NCBI RefSeq assembly: GCF_034702125.1
Contig: NC_085866.1
Location: 17,609,815-17,673,814, forward strand
Direction: 5' to 3'
Length of the DNA stretch: 64,000 bases
Source: Engraulis encrasicolus
Lineage: Eukaryota; Chordata; Actinopteri; Clupeiformes; Engraulidae
The notes beneath the pieces were generated by a model. The model made no database searches and was not told the origin of the DNA. It was given only the letters and a program-made list of their open reading frames with translations. The stretch's first letter is position 1. Every line of letters begins with the position of its first letter. This document shows, piece after piece, positions 13,729-27,200 of this stretch. Position numbers and translations under genes: made by a program.

Positions 13729-14280
13729 AGAAGTCCATACAAAATGCCTTCAGTTCACCACTGGCAATGCCCCTGGCCAACACCAAAAGCCTACCATTGG
13801 CTTTTTAAATGTGTTCACACTGTAGAATACTCACCCTCGCACACACATACTGTACACTTAAAATACAAACATCACAAATAATGAATACAAACACAGCATC
13901 GAAAATGTATTCTCATGCTAGTCATGTGGAATACAGTAGGTCTTGTTGATGGTCTTGAAAGGACATGCAGCAGAAAATACAGTATATACATAAAATGTAG
14001 CAGTCAATTTTCCCTCTTTTGCTTCTGGTGAAATCGTTGCAGATACAGGTACATTACGTTTCACAGAACGAATTACATGCAATCAAGTAGTTTTTGAATA
14101 CATCATCATACACCAATCAGGTTTGGGCACATTAGTCATGATGCTGTTTAGTAAGGCAGGTCATTGGATTACTCTCCCACTGGACATTTGGCCATTGTTT
14201 TCCCATTTACCCTTCATTAGAGGTCACCCATGTCTGTGTCCATGTGTCCTCTATCTCTCACACACAAGCACAAGCACACA

Positions 14281-14396
14281 CTCTCACTCTCTCTCCCTAA
14301 CACACACACACTCTCACTCTCTCTCCCTAATACACACACACTCTCACTCTCTCTCCCTAACACACACACACTCTCACTCTCTCTCCCTAATACACA
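14281..14396 (+). repeat. 30-bp minisatellite with 60-bp higher-order unit
   Basis: Four 30-bp units, CTCTCACTCTCTCTCCCTAA plus an ACACACACA spacer, alternate between CTAAC and CTAAT, giving two nearly identical 60-bp units. Confidence 0.8.
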
Positions 14397-14399
14397 CCT

Positions 14400-15130
14400 T
14401 TGTCCTTAAGTTTCTCTGGCCTGCCTGAGTTTTCTTTTTGTGTCATTGTGGTTTCGTTCACCATGTATATAATATGAAATGCAACAACATAAAAAACAAC
14501 AACATAATATGGTAACATTAGACAATAATTGAATCTTTAGAATGACTTGATTATTTTCCCCATCAGTTTTATTTTCCTCATTATTTTACTTTCTTATTTT
14601 ATTAGTTCATATATATATATTTTTTTACAGGCCTGAGTGTTCTGAGACCATGGTGTATGGTGATATTTTATGATGTATAATAACATGGTGATATAATATT
14701 ATTATTATGAATTATTATTCAGCAAATGATTTTCATACTTGCATAAACAATGCATATTTTTATTATTATTGTTATTATTGTTGTTATTATTATAATTATT
14801 ATAATTATTATTATTAGGCCTATTATTAGGCCTATTATTATTATTATTATTTTTATTATTTATTCAACAACTGATTTCCATACAGCAGTGAAACTGGAAG
14901 TAATAGTTGATATAGAATATCCATGACATCATAGATCAGGCAAGGTTCAATTCAATGGTTCTTTTATTAAGTAACAGCATCAAACAACAACAAGTGATGT
15001 CATAATGGTGAGTAGAACTCAACTGAGTGAAAAGTGGAATTCTTGCTCACTCTGCCTGGCGTTTGTTTAGGTCAGTTGATAACAATTTTATTGCTGCTCT
15101 CATGTGGTTTTTCTGTTTCTTGTCCTGCTG
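14400..15130. other. Intergenic, (ATT)n-rich
   Basis: Degenerate ATT/ATTATT sequence at 14690-14860. No 5' exon for the gene at 15139 was found here. Confidence 0.4.
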
Positions 15131-15138
15131 CTTGACAG

Positions 15139-16346
15139 CAGGGCAAGACAGAAATGCAAAACTCTCGAAGAAACTTACAAAAAAAGTTAACAGATACACC
15201 TTGGCTCAAATATGGAGAAAACTGAACTCTTTAGGAATAAATGTGGCTGAAGATAAACTTAGGAAGGATGAACAATCCATGAGGAATCTCCGGATGCTCC
15301 TCATAACAGAACTTGCGATGGCTGAGCTTTACAAGACAGGAACTGAACTAAAAGGAAAAAGGAAGAAAAAATCTGATGCAGACGCTGAGAACGGAAATGT
15401 GACCAATGGTGTCCAAACCATCACTGCAGAAGGAGAGCTGGAGGAAGGAAAGATTGTCATCACTCCTCAGGGTGAGCAGAAGACCTATCACTCAAGATTA
15501 CAAGATATTTATAGTCATGTTCGCATTAAAAAAATTCATAAGCAATGAAAAGGGGTTTGTTTAGCTCAAAAGTCCTAAAAAGTAAAAACTGAAGAATGAA
15601 ATGTAAAACATGTAGAAAAAGTCTCCAAGGTGAAAAATGAATAAATCCATAAATAAATAAACTGACTCACTGACAACAACAAACAAACAAAGTAAATTAA
15701 AAAAAAAAAACGTCAGTGAAAGAATCAGCACTGACTAATTGCATTTCATACCACATCACGTCTTCCAGGACTGCGTGTGGCGCTTGCTGAGACAGAGGTA
15801 CAACAGCTGGTGGACATGGACACAATGGCAATAGGAAGTACGTACAACAGAACTCCTCTCAGTAAAGCAGATCTAGATTAGAATGGAGTACACTAAGTAC
15901 AGTAGTACTTAAGCAGTCACATGTTGTGCATTTTCTTTATTTCATACTGTGTATGTGCTACTACTTCAGAAATGCTGCTCTTTTTGGCCAATGCTTAATT
16001 GAAATGTGATGACCCTGGTAAAAATAAAGGATGAATAAAAAACCTAAAATAATAATAATTAAAGGAAAAAATTCAATTGAAATCACTAAATTATCCCTTT
16101 TAATATCCAGATGTGGAAAACGGTGCAGGAGAACGTGCTGGGGCTCTGGGGGTTGAGAAGCAGGCAGGAGAGACCATACGCCGGGCAGATGGTCCCGTTC
16201 TGCTTCGCCTCCCTGCTGCCCCTAAGAAGAAGTTCTCCTCCATCCCCACCAGGAGGAACGCCTGCTCCACTCCCATCAACAGATACTACACCATCCCCAG
16301 GAGCTGGCAGGACCAGTGGGCAGACATCAGCAACAGCGGCTTGTAG
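15139..16346 (+). CDS. Unrecognised protein, last three coding exons (5' exons not found)
   Basis: Three exons join in phase with consensus sites: 15139 (or 15142)-15471, 15769-15837, and 16111-16346 ending in TAG. Together they encode about 210 residues. The first exon is rich in Lys/Arg and helical (RYTLAQIWRKLNSLGINVAE, then QSMRNLRMLLITELAMAELY), followed by KRKKK and an acidic/Asn stretch. The second gives ALAETEVQQLVDMDTMAIG. The last is basic and Pro-rich, ending TPINRYYTIPRSWQDQWADI. I do not recognise the family. Exon 1 needs one upstream nucleotide of a split codon, so at least one 5' exon exists to the left; none was found with confidence. The frame is open and splice phases fit, which argues against chance. 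The gene runs convergently toward acss2. Confidence 0.6.
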
Positions 16347-16760
16347 GCGAATACAGGAACTGATCAACTGGCTTTGGACTCGGACTTCGATTAACTGGAT
16401 ATAGATTTGGATATGGACTTGGCTGACACACGATGAACTGGTTTTGGACTTGGGACTTCGATGATCTGGATATGGATTTGAATATGGACTTGGCGGACAC
16501 ATGATCGACTGGCTTTGGACTCGGATTTGGATTAACTGGACATGAATGTGGATATGGACTTGACAAATGATTAACTGGTTTTGGACTTGGGACTTTGATT
16601 AATGGATTTGAATATGGACTTGGCTGACACATGATGAACTGGTTTTGGACTTCGATTAACTGGATATGATTTGGGATTGGATGAACTGGGTGTAGACTTT
16701 TGGATTTTGAATATTTGCATTTAATAAAATAATAATAATAATAAAAAAATAACAATATTT
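16347..16760 (+). repeat. ~70-bp minisatellite in the 3' UTR, with polyadenylation signal
   Basis: Directly after the stop codon at 16346, four to five diverged copies of a ~70-bp unit run to about 16700. Each has AACTGG, TTTGGACT, GGATATGGA and a TGGACTTGGCTGACACA block. An AATAAA within an (ATA)n tract near 16723 is a plausible polyadenylation signal for the gene above. The long minus-strand open frames over this region are by-products of the repeat. Confidence 0.6.
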
Positions 16761-16966
16761 TGAAGTTCATGGGTCTTGTGTTCATTGAAAGAGCTGACAG
16801 GTGCCCCAGTGACAAATGTCAGTCACATTGGATGAGGATGAAGTCAATTCAGGTCAAGTCTGGTTTATTTATAGACCCTATTTCATACACAATGAGGCAG
16901 CCCAATGTGCTTTACAAGTAATAATGAAGATAGAACAATGTAAATATAGGATTAAGACAAATCGAC

Positions 16967-18290
<1,324 letters not shown>

Positions 18291-19481
18291 ACAAAATGGC
18301 AAAAACAATATTAAAAAAATGTAAAAAACCAAAAAAAACGGAAATAACCGTAGTAGTAATAACAAATTAGATTAAGATTGGATATAAACATGGATAAAGG
18401 GGGTGCGGTTCTAATGTGCAAGGGTAGGAGCAAGGAAGCTGGATCTAACAAGAAGCGTCATTTTGTTTCCTTTCCGGTATCCACCTTATGTCGGGTGAAC
18501 GCCCCTTTAGGAGACCTTCGGTTAGGAGACCTGAGGTTGAGAATCAATGAAGTCCCCTTAGCGCTGTAGATGGCGGTAGCGCACGTCTTGCGCAAACACC
18601 TCAAAAAGAGAAGAAGAAGTGGGGGACAACGCCCCCTTAGGAGACCCAACTTGAGCACACGCTTTTGCATTGAGTGGGCGTGTTTTGCGATATCTTGGTC
18701 TAATTCAGTATTTTTGGTAGGAGGTTCCAGAGTCTGACTGCATAGGCCTACAAGCTTCCTCTCTCCCTACATTGATATGTTTTTCTATATCTGTGCTCTC
18801 TATTGTCATTCCCCCTACCAGTCACCCTCCCCTTGCTTCTGAATTCCCTCAGGACTTCTGTGCACATACAAAATGGTGATGAAGGCGAGGCATGTGGTGG
18901 TGGTGACATGTGCTTCTTTCTCTGTGTCTCTCTTTATTTCCCTCTGTGCAGTGATATAACATTCATGCGTTTTCTTCCCAATTCTTCAAATGAAAACTGG
19001 CATTGACGGGTAATGTGTTCAAGGTCTTGTGAGAAATCTTGTATGCAGTGTAGGCTATGACCGGCCTGCCCTGTTGTGTTTCCTCTTGTCTCGTAAACTA
19101 TCCTGCTTTATGCTCTATCCACATGATTAAATCATTTGATCATTTTATAATATTGCTATTTTTGAGTAATTCCACTTCTTTCCTGTTACGTCATAAACAG
19201 GTTAAGCTTCAATGTTCATTTCTCTTTTCCTTTTGCTACTCTGTCACCCCTTGTTTATTTATCATAATTAGTCCACACGTTTTCTCTAGTTTGTAAGCAC
19301 ATACAGTATATTCACATGTTGTGTCCTTCTCATTTATCTGCCTGTGTCTTATAGTGCTCGGGTGTGGTAGTGGAGGCGGCGTATGAACAGCTAGGAGCCT
19401 CTTTATTGCTCATATGCACCAAGGGATCAAACATGCACGACAGCTGGTCAAACAACATGCACTCATCAGCCTCTCCAAAGG
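18291..19481. other. Intergenic, nothing firm
   Basis: A short duplicated block CCCTTAGGAGACC / CCTTTAGGAGACC near 18503-18650 is the only structure seen. Confidence 0.4.
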
Positions 19482-19509
19482 CACACACACACACACACAC
19501 GCACACACG

Positions 19510-19601
<92 letters not shown>

Positions 19602-19619
19602 GAGAGAGAGAGAGAGAGA

Positions 19620-19686
<67 letters not shown>
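19482..19686 (+). repeat. Compound (CA)n(GA)n microsatellite
   Basis: A CA tract to about 19597 passes directly into a GA tract to 19686. Confidence 0.95.
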
Positions 19687-19689
<3 letters not shown>

Positions 19690-20085
19690 TGTACAGAGGC
19701 GTTTTCCCGAGTGGCTTTAACAGTGCCCTTGTATCTGGCCCAGAGGTCATGGTCATTTAAAATTTTAAACACCCTGTAACCAAGGTGACTAAAAAGCCTA
19801 CGCAAGACAATAGCACTACACGGCACAATATTTGAGCTCTCAACTCTTTGTTGTCACTGGCCCATTAGTGTTTTAATGATTAAAAAACAAACCGATTTTG
19901 CATAGGCTTATAACAAGCAGGGGTGAATTCAAGACGCATCCAGTATTGACATCATGATGGCAATTGTGTACAGAAGAGCAGGAGAATGGATCAACCCACA
20001 TCTGGGAGGGAAGATGAGGAGTAGTAAGAAAGTGTGATATTAGGGGAATCAGTGAAAAAGTGACCATGGCAATTCGACTTGGAAT

Positions 20086-20290
20086 TCAAGTCTAAAGAAA
20101 TCCCCCACACTTTCCATTCCACCAACAAACTTCTTTACCTGAAGAAGGTCGGATGACCGAAACGTATCAAAGTTTGTTGGTGGAATGGACAGTGTGCAGT
20201 TTTTCTTTACACTTGAATGACAACCGCACTGGAATAACATCCTACGCACCTGCCCAACTACAGAGGTGTGCAAAAGCGTCTTTGTTGAAC
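20086..20290 (+). mobile_element. Foldback element with hammerhead-like core, family A copy 2
   Basis: A 15-bp duplication AATTCGACTTGGAAT flanks it exactly (20071-20085 and 20291-20305). The same arms as copy 1 enclose the core at 20139-20165: CTGAAGA, A, stem GGTC-GGAT-GACC, then GAAACGT. The unique flank is on the right and inverted relative to copy 1, yet the core reads on the plus strand in both. This is the best-preserved core of family A. Confidence 0.75.
20139..20165 (+). ncRNA. Candidate small hammerhead-type ribozyme core
   Basis: The order C-U-G-A-N-G-A, a four-base-pair stem with a four-base loop, and GAAAC matches the hammerhead consensus. Stem III is reduced to the self-complementary ACGU, as in small hammerheads of Penelope-like elements that are reported to cleave as dimers. 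One extra A lies between the first core block and stem II, a departure from the canonical motif. Activity is not shown. Confidence 0.4.
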
Positions 20291-20305
20291 AATTCGACTT
20301 GGAAT

Positions 20306-22629
20306 AGCAGCAGGAATAGGAACAAACAGGCCTGCTTCTGCAAAGGAGTGGCAACAGGTCGAGAGTGAATATGACTGCAGAGTCGAGGCGCATAAGAGAA
20401 AACAGGATGCTTCTTACCCCACACCTTGTGATCAGCCAGTGTGGGAGCCTGAGAGAGACAGAGGGAGACAGAGAAGGGACAGACACACACATACAGTATA
20501 TACATACACTGTCAAGTAGGCACAAACAGGCTTCTGACAACTCCCTCCACTTCCATTATCACCACTTCTTTGACATCAAAGCAAGTGGCATCTCTGAATG
20601 AACATCCTGGCATAGTAGTCAATCAGAGGTAACTAAAAGAGTGGCAGATGGCTTGTGTGAATCCATGTGTTACCCTGTGTGCAGTATGCTCTCCAATCCA
20701 ATCTGTGACACAACCCTAAAGTTTTTAATTGTCTTGACTGCCCCCTTGTGGCTCATGCTCTTTTTTTTCTTTCTTACATCCAGTGTGTGTATGTGTTGGC
20801 TAAGATGGAACGTCTTACAGGAAGACATTTAACATGAGACATGAGACATTTAATTCAGAATGAACTCAATTATGTTCTGAATAAAATGAATTCCGCTTTG
20901 AAAACACCATGTGAACACATCACAATTCAGAATTAAATGAAAGTGCAATGTAAACTTGGCAGAACTATTCTGCTTCTGAATTAAAGTAAGAGGAGTAGTA
21001 AGTGTGAGATTAATTCGGAATTAACAATATTATGTAAACGTGGTCTATGAGGTGGTGGATGCATGTCAAACTACTTTCTCCTGTCCTTTCCTGTAGCTTC
21101 TGGTCTTGGTGTTGTGCCAGCTCTGTGGAGAAAAAAATAGGTTTTTTTTTTGCTTCAAACAGTTCTATTTTACATTTCTATTACACCCGTTCCTGGGTCT
21201 GGTGGACCCGTTGCATTTGGGGGGCTTATCAATAACTAAACGGTTTGACACAATACTGATCAGAAGTTAAACGGAGAATGCAGAGGGTGTAATATGTGGG
21301 AATAAAGTGCAGATATTGTTGGGTCCAATATGTGCTTTGAGTGGGGGACTAGTGACGGGTAGTTCTTTGGCATAAAAAGCGCGCTACGTGACGTTCCTCA
21401 GTCAGCTAACCCAATCTGATGCACATGAACCTTCAGTAATGAGAGGACTATTGGACTGGACCATCAATTAGAGAAGCACTCAAAACATCTCATTAGGCAC
21501 CATGTCTATGTCAGCAATTACTAGTCATCATGGGCAAGAAAACATGTACAACTACACTTGCGTATTCAATGGCATCATGGATTAAAACGAGAGACCTAAT
21601 GGATAAGGGAGCAATAGCAACAGAATAAAGATGATAAGAAAGCGTACAAAGAGGGATTAGGCTGCCCTTCCATCTCGCCCCATTCCACAGTGATTTGTTT
21701 GTTCAGGGGGTGGCCTCTTTGTGCCTGCATGCTGCCAGCCCAAACTCCCTCCCTGGCCCACAGATCTCCCTCCCACAGATCTTAATGAGCTGCATTCCAC
21801 CATACTGGCCAAGCAGAAGAACAACAGTCAGCACTTTCAGTTGCTTTTAATTTTTTTCCCACCTTTGATTATCAAACATTGTTTATAACCATTGAATGGG
21901 ATTCACTGAGATGACAAGAACACAATTAAAAAGCAGGAACACAGTGAAATAAAATGTGGTTACCACAAAGGCATGGATGACATTACAAAGAAGGGAAAGA
22001 TTAAAAAAACAGTCTGCTTTCAACAGCTTAGACGTAATCAACAGTGACATGGAAAAGGAAAGGTCAAGGTTGCTTGAGGTGAAGAAATTGTGTGACAGGC
22101 TAGGCATCAACAACATGAAATCTCAGAGCGATAGACACAGAAACGATCAAAATTGAGCAGATTGATGCAGTGTACACGCATTTCTAACCAGAATCTGTCA
22201 GTGTGCATGTGTGCTGCTCATATTTGCTTGTTTCTGCGCCCTCACAAACACGGTGAAAGTTCAGGAAAACCATCGGGGTGAATGAAAAACATTTCCTGCA
22301 CCTGTCCTGCACTTCTCCATCACTCCAAGACACTGCTTCAGAAGTGATTTATCCCAAGCACTTATATCGATAACAAAAGATAACGCACTGGAAAAATGTA
22401 TCTATTCAAAGCAATGAAACTCAAAAGAACATTTTTTTTAAGTTCTAAAGAGGAATCACTTTACTGACAAGAAGGCTGAGGGTTACTGGAGGTGAAGCAT
22501 AGAGAATCTCAAGATGAGAGGAGCACTTCTGTGGAGACACCTCACAGCATTTCATATTATATACATGGTGAACGAAACCACAATGACACAAAAAGAAAAC
22601 TCAGGCAGACCAGAGAAACTTAAGGACAA

Positions 22630-22631
<2 letters not shown>
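20306..22631. other. Intergenic, nothing firm
   Basis: Palindromic AATTCAGAAT-type words between 20840 and 21040 hint at a MITE. A 66-codon plus frame at 21956-22156 has no recognisable features. Confidence 0.35.
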
Positions 22632-22727
<96 letters not shown>

Positions 22728-22736
22728 GTGTGTGTG
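22632..22736 (+). repeat. (GT)n microsatellite
   Basis: About 50 GT units with one GC interruption near 22722. Confidence 0.95.
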
Positions 22737-23499
22737 CAACAGTCTGTCTGAGAGTGTTTGTGGAAGTCATCATACAGTGGACAGTAGACTCAAGCTTTTG
22801 ATGGAGCAAAAAGCAAAAACAAAGTTCAGACTTTCCAAAGTGTGAGAGCCTACAATTAAAAAACGCTCAAGGCCTCCCTGAAACAGTTATTAATAGTGTT
22901 ATTGCCCTGTGTTGAAGCAATGGCCAGTAGAAAAGGTACTTGCGCCCTTGAGGAAAACAACAGGTGTAATGCTTCAAATGTAAAGGACAAATACACTGTC
23001 TGGGACATTTTACAAAATTCTACTAATCACATCCGATTCAATGAGAAACTCAATTTCCACATTGGCTGTTGGCACATTGACTTGAGAACTTTTCCCCCAC
23101 CCAGTTACCTATAGGGATCTTTATATTAGCACGGTAGGAACGCTCAGACATCTCCATGAAAGTAGTCTTTGGAACACGGGATGTCTGCTATTAGTTTGCT
23201 TCCTGGTACGTGAGCTTTGCACTTTGACATGACAGAGGCAATGCAGTTACTTCTACTAGAAGTCCAGTCTGTCAACATCCAGGCTACAATTCCAGACGAC
23301 TTGCCTTGCCATTTTAGTTCATATGAGAAGTTACTGTTATTGTTCTAATGAGGACTCTCCGTTTGTGTTATTAACCATGTGTGTTTGCGAAAGACACAGA
23401 GATGGCCCCGTTTCGCTACCCCTCTCAGCAGCTGCTCACTCCACTGACGGCCCAGTTGAAGAAACTTGATCATGGAAAACCGTACCAAACAAGTTCTGT
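22737..23499. other. Intergenic, nothing recognised
   Basis: Unique-looking sequence beyond the presumed acss2 polyadenylation site. Confidence 0.4.
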
Positions 23500-24283
23500 C
23501 AACCTTTATTAACATGTATGAAGTCTAGAACCTAGGTTCCAGTGTAAAAATGGCTTATGAAGCATCATACGTGCCTATGACCACCAAAAAGCAATATAAA
23601 GAAATGGGTGGGGAGAAATAAGCTGCACAATGTTTAGCACTTTCCTTCTCTGTAAATACATATCAGTTGCATCATTCTTGCACAGAATGACACAAAACGG
23701 TCTAAGCAGTGTCCCAACGGTCAGCTCCTTAGAGGATAGAGACATGGCTCCGTTCATTACGATGAAAATGGATGTCAAGCGAATTGAGAATCCTATGTCA
23801 GACAAGGATACAAAGGACAAAAATAAAGTAAAACAAATCTACAAAAAAAATCAAGGGAACATTATAAAAAAAACAAAAGCAAAAAACATGGTTTAAAATG
23901 AAAATATTTCTAATATACAGATCTCCTGCCCCTCATTCAGGTCCTAGATATTTCTTTTCATTAGCTTTTTTTTCCTTCTTAGTCTTATTTTTTTTTTTAA
24001 CTTAAGATTTTGCTTTCTTGTCTGAAGAGGTCACAGGCTTCCCTGGCAGTCTGGTCTCCAACATGTAATTTATACATCTCAAGGGATTCTTCTCCACGTT
24101 CCATCCCTCACCCAAACGTCTAAAGCTCTACCATACCCTATCCCATCCTTACCCCCTCCTATAGACTACACCCTCCCCTTCCCTTCCCATCCCATCCCTC
24201 CTCGTCCCTTCCCTTCCCTGCGGCATCCACAGTCCCTACTGGATGTTGGAGGCCGCTGTAGTGGGCTGGCCCCCTCCTACAGG
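23500..24283 (-). other. Probable acss2 3' UTR with polyadenylation signal
   Basis: About 780 bases follow the acss2 stop codon without a splice acceptor or repeat I recognise. On the minus strand an AATAAA is present at 23505-23510, a reasonable end for the transcript. C-rich and A-rich tracts lie between. The end point is inferred from this hexamer only; a plus-strand open frame at 23630-23896 is low-complexity and not taken as a gene. Confidence 0.45.
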
Positions 24284-27200
24284 TCACACCGCTGTGCCGC
24301 AGCGGTTCTGGAAGAGCTGCTCGATGACGGAGCTGTCGGCCAGCGTGGACACATCGCCCAGGTCGCGCTCGTTGCAGGCGATCTTACGCAGCACGCGCCG
24401 CATGATCTTACCTGCCAGAGAAGAGGATTAGATTAGACTCTCTATTGCCCCATAAGGATATTTGTTTTCATATCAGACAGGTCAGTTCCATCAGGATCAG
24501 CATTAGTCAGATCGCATATACAAGTACATACATACAGTATAGACACCAGTTACATGTACACATAATCATCCTCATCCATCCACATACTGTATATTATCCA
24601 TATACTCCTCTCCTCCACAAACTTTTACCATCCCCTCTCATTAACCCAGCTATGCCACCACACATACATTACTCCACATCAAACACATAGATTCACTCAT
24701 TAGGTAAGATTAGGTAAAGAGCAGGTAAGAGACCACCAGGGGAGAGCAGAGAACAGGTTTTTCAGTAACAAGACCTACTCGAAATAAGACTACTAGAAAG
24801 TCCTATATCAACACTCCATTTGCCAATTATAAATTCATACCCACACACATTTCTTCAGTAGACAATGTGAACTTTTTTAAAGTCATTCAATTTACCTGAT
24901 CTTGTTTTGGGAAGGCCTGGTGCGTTCTGGATGTAATCAGGCGTAGCAATGGCACCGATCTTTTCTCTCACTGTAGGAGAGAAACCACATCAGACCTCAG
25001 AGAAAGCTTACAGCAGCAATCTGCATTGTCCTACACAACTTGTTGGAAGACTTGTTGCTTGTTTGTCTGTCTGTCAGCAGGATAACTCAAAAAGTTATGA
25101 ACGGATTTGGAAGAAACACTGTGGAGTTACTGGAAATGACAAAAGGAACAAGTTTAAACTTTGGTGGTGATCTGGATCACGATCCGTAAAAAAAATAAAA
25201 TCTTCATTGCGGGACAGGGCAAATTTTGACATTCCAGTTTCTAACTCCACAATAAGGGCGCGATCACACAGAACGCGGATTTTACAGTAGGAGGCGGATG
25301 TATTCTATTGTTTGTCAATGAAAATGAGCGGATTACGCGTCTGATATCAGCGCAAGGCGGGTTGCGGATTCTCCGCCTCTCCGCACCGGGCGGATCGAGT
25401 TGAAAAAAGTTCAACTCAAGGCGGAAAACCCGCGGCGGATTTCCAGATGTTCGATAGGAGACCGTTATCAACATTCACATCAGATTCCCTATCCAACGTT
25501 AGGAGAGCAAGGAAAGAGCTCGTCTTCTATTAATTTTACATAGATGAATGGACAAAGCATTTTGTGTATGTTTTCACATCATTTAATGACACAACACCAT
25601 CGGTTAGGCTACGTTGCGAGTGACAGTTGTCGTTACGTTGCCTAGTCACCGCATTCGAATAGGCAGTGGATCCGCGCTTGGGTGTGGTCAGTTCTGATTA
25701 ATCAGCTGGACGCGCATCGCGGATTGTAGGCAGAAACCCGCGTCCGGTGTGATCGCGCCCTAAGAAGGGGGAAACACTTGAAAAAAAAAAATAGGGTGTA
25801 ACAGTCAAATGTCCTTCCTTGGCGGAGGTCTGCACTCTCTGAGTGCATTTCTAGTTGTTACTATAGATCATATTACAACCCCTGGCAAAAAGTATGGAAT
25901 CAGCTGTTGATGTTCATTCAGTCGTTATAATGTTGTAGAAAGAACAGCGGATTACAGACAAAACAAAAAACTGAAGTCATTTCAAAGGTAATTACCTGGC
26001 TTTAAGAAACACTAAAGAAAAACAGCTGTTATGGAATCACTAAATTCCGAAGAAAAAAAATATGTAGGAGAGCTGGTGCAACAAAGTTCTTGAAGTGTTC
26101 TTTTGTTTGTTTGTTTTTCACGATTCCACATTTGTTCCTTGGAATTGAGTTTTTCCATATTTTTTACCTTATGCATGCTGTACAAAAGTTACCATTACTT
26201 CCTAACACAATCGTTTTTTCTTTCTTTCTTTTAGCCTTAGAGCCATACAGTTGCCTTTTGAAATGACTTCAGTTTTGTGTCATGTCTGTGATCTGCATTT
26301 TTCTACAAAATTAAAAGCAACTGAAATAACATCCTCCAAAACAGGTGATTGATTCCATACTTTATTTTGCCAGGGATTGAATTATTACAATAATCAGCAA
26401 TTCAATAGCAGTTAGAGGCAATTCTAAATTACAATAGCAAATGCATTTCGGAGGGAGCCTCTCTGTATAGCAGACGACTCTGAAAACTCTAACTCCAAAT
26501 CTAATGCATCATCAATAAGGATGATGATCAGTGGATGCCTCATTTGTCACAGTGCTTGAAGTCTCGACAGGTCTCGGTCAGATCTATTACTACATTTACC
26601 ACATCCCTATGATCCCAGGGTTGCTAGACATGATTGAAAACAATAAACCACCCAAGCGCTCTGTAGACCCGGGATGTCAAACTCAGGCCCGGGGTACAGA
26701 TCTGGCCCGCAGTGTCATTTTATTTGCCCAATTTTAGTCTTTTTTAAAAATGTAAATTTGAGTTCGGCCCATGACTTTGTTTCAGATTTTTATTTTGAAC
26801 TTGTTACACTCCACCACCATGGGCACCTGACCTTGCTGCTTGAGCTCGAGTTAGAGTTTTCAGAGTTGTCTAACAGTTATATATTTATACATTATATATA
26901 TTTTTTAAACTCCAAATCTAATGCATTGTGGATAAGGATGATGTACTGACCTTACTGCTTGAACTCGAGTTAGAGTTTTCAGAGTTGTCCAACAGTTATA
27001 TATTTCAAAACTCCAAATCTAATGCATTGTGGATAAGGATGATGTCCTGACCTTGCTGCTTGAGCTGGGCCTCCAGCGTGTGGTTGTAGCTGACTCCATC
27101 TCTGAGTGTGACGAAGCAGTAGAGGCTCTCGCCCTTGACGGGGTGCGGCCTGCCCACCACTGCCGCCTCCGCCACGGCTTCATGGGCCACCAGCGCCGAC

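Noticed and set aside
14281..14396. CRISPR-like array of regular repeats
   Set aside because: No unique spacers; a simple tandem minisatellite in a vertebrate genome.
16086..16815. Minus-strand open frames with repeated SPKPVDH- and PSPYSN-like blocks
   Set aside because: These are read from the ~70-bp minisatellite behind the plus-strand gene and have no splice or start context.
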